From positions 1-5,732 of the forward strand of contig JAJYKC010000210.1 in assembly GCA_021788955.1 (NCBI GenBank): a stretch of DNA of 5,732 nucleotides, given 5' to 3'. The notes beneath the pieces were generated by a model. The model was not told where the DNA came from, searched no databases, and worked only from the letters and a program-made list of their open reading frames with translations. This DNA is from Acidobacteriota bacterium. GTDB taxonomy: Bacteria > Acidobacteriota > Terriglobia > Bryobacterales > Bryobacteraceae. Made by a program: the position numbers and the translations under genes. Shown in pieces: positions 5,690 through 5,732 of the stretch (the stretch's first letter is position 1; each line of letters opens with the position of its first letter).

Positions 5690-5732
5690 ATGAAAAATCG
5701 GAATATTGACCGACTCTTGATGGCGCTGTTGG
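5690..5732 (+). CDS. Probable divergent gene, N-terminal fragment
   Basis: An ATG at 5690 opens a frame with no stop to the window end, reading MKNRNIDRLLMALL. Basic residues followed by a hydrophobic run look like the start of a signal peptide or membrane anchor. GAGGTG (5673-5678) lies 11 bases upstream as a possible ribosome binding site, and a TATACT box lies further up. Only 14 residues are visible, so no function can be given and a chance frame is possible. Confidence 0.45.
   Translation, partial: MKNRNIDRLLMALL

Overview
The window is high-GC bacterial chromosome. It has GTG starts and a secreted protein joining a jelly-roll-like domain to a TolB-type propeller, and the six protein genes that can be read to any length look bacterial and vertically inherited. 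I lean towards Acidobacteriota (Bryobacter/Solibacter-like), because such PD40 propeller proteins and this style of pterin cluster are common there. That is inference from gene style only; there is no rRNA or other marker to prove it.

Layout. On the minus strand at the left edge lie the start of an ABC ATPase (1-61) and its ABC-2 permease (72-836), the pair that exports polysaccharide or O-antigen. A tRNA-Leu(UAA) with encoded CCA follows on the plus strand (977-1065). Next is about 430 bp without a convincing gene, ending in two hairpins and a T6 run that abuts the ribosome binding site of the next gene. Two plus-strand genes for exported proteins follow: a 506-residue propeller protein (1495-3015) and an alpha/beta-hydrolase esterase of the PHB-depolymerase/feruloyl-esterase type (3097-4092).

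The right part is a compact minus-strand operon, transcribed right to left: PTPS paralog B (5572 to 5147), PTPS paralog A (5150 to 4719) and GTP cyclohydrolase I, folE (4722 to 4117). Both junctions are ATGA overlaps, so translation is probably coupled. FolE converts GTP to 7,8-dihydroneopterin triphosphate, the substrate of PTPS-family enzymes, so the operon encodes the first two steps of a pterin route. Paralog A has the full Cys/Asp/His set with a mammalian-type C-x5-HGH motif. Paralog B keeps the zinc histidines and the Asp-His pair but has alanine in place of the catalytic cysteine. This tandem pair is the most interesting feature here. A probable gene diverges from the operon at the right edge (from 5690).

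No mobile element, CRISPR array or defence system is visible.
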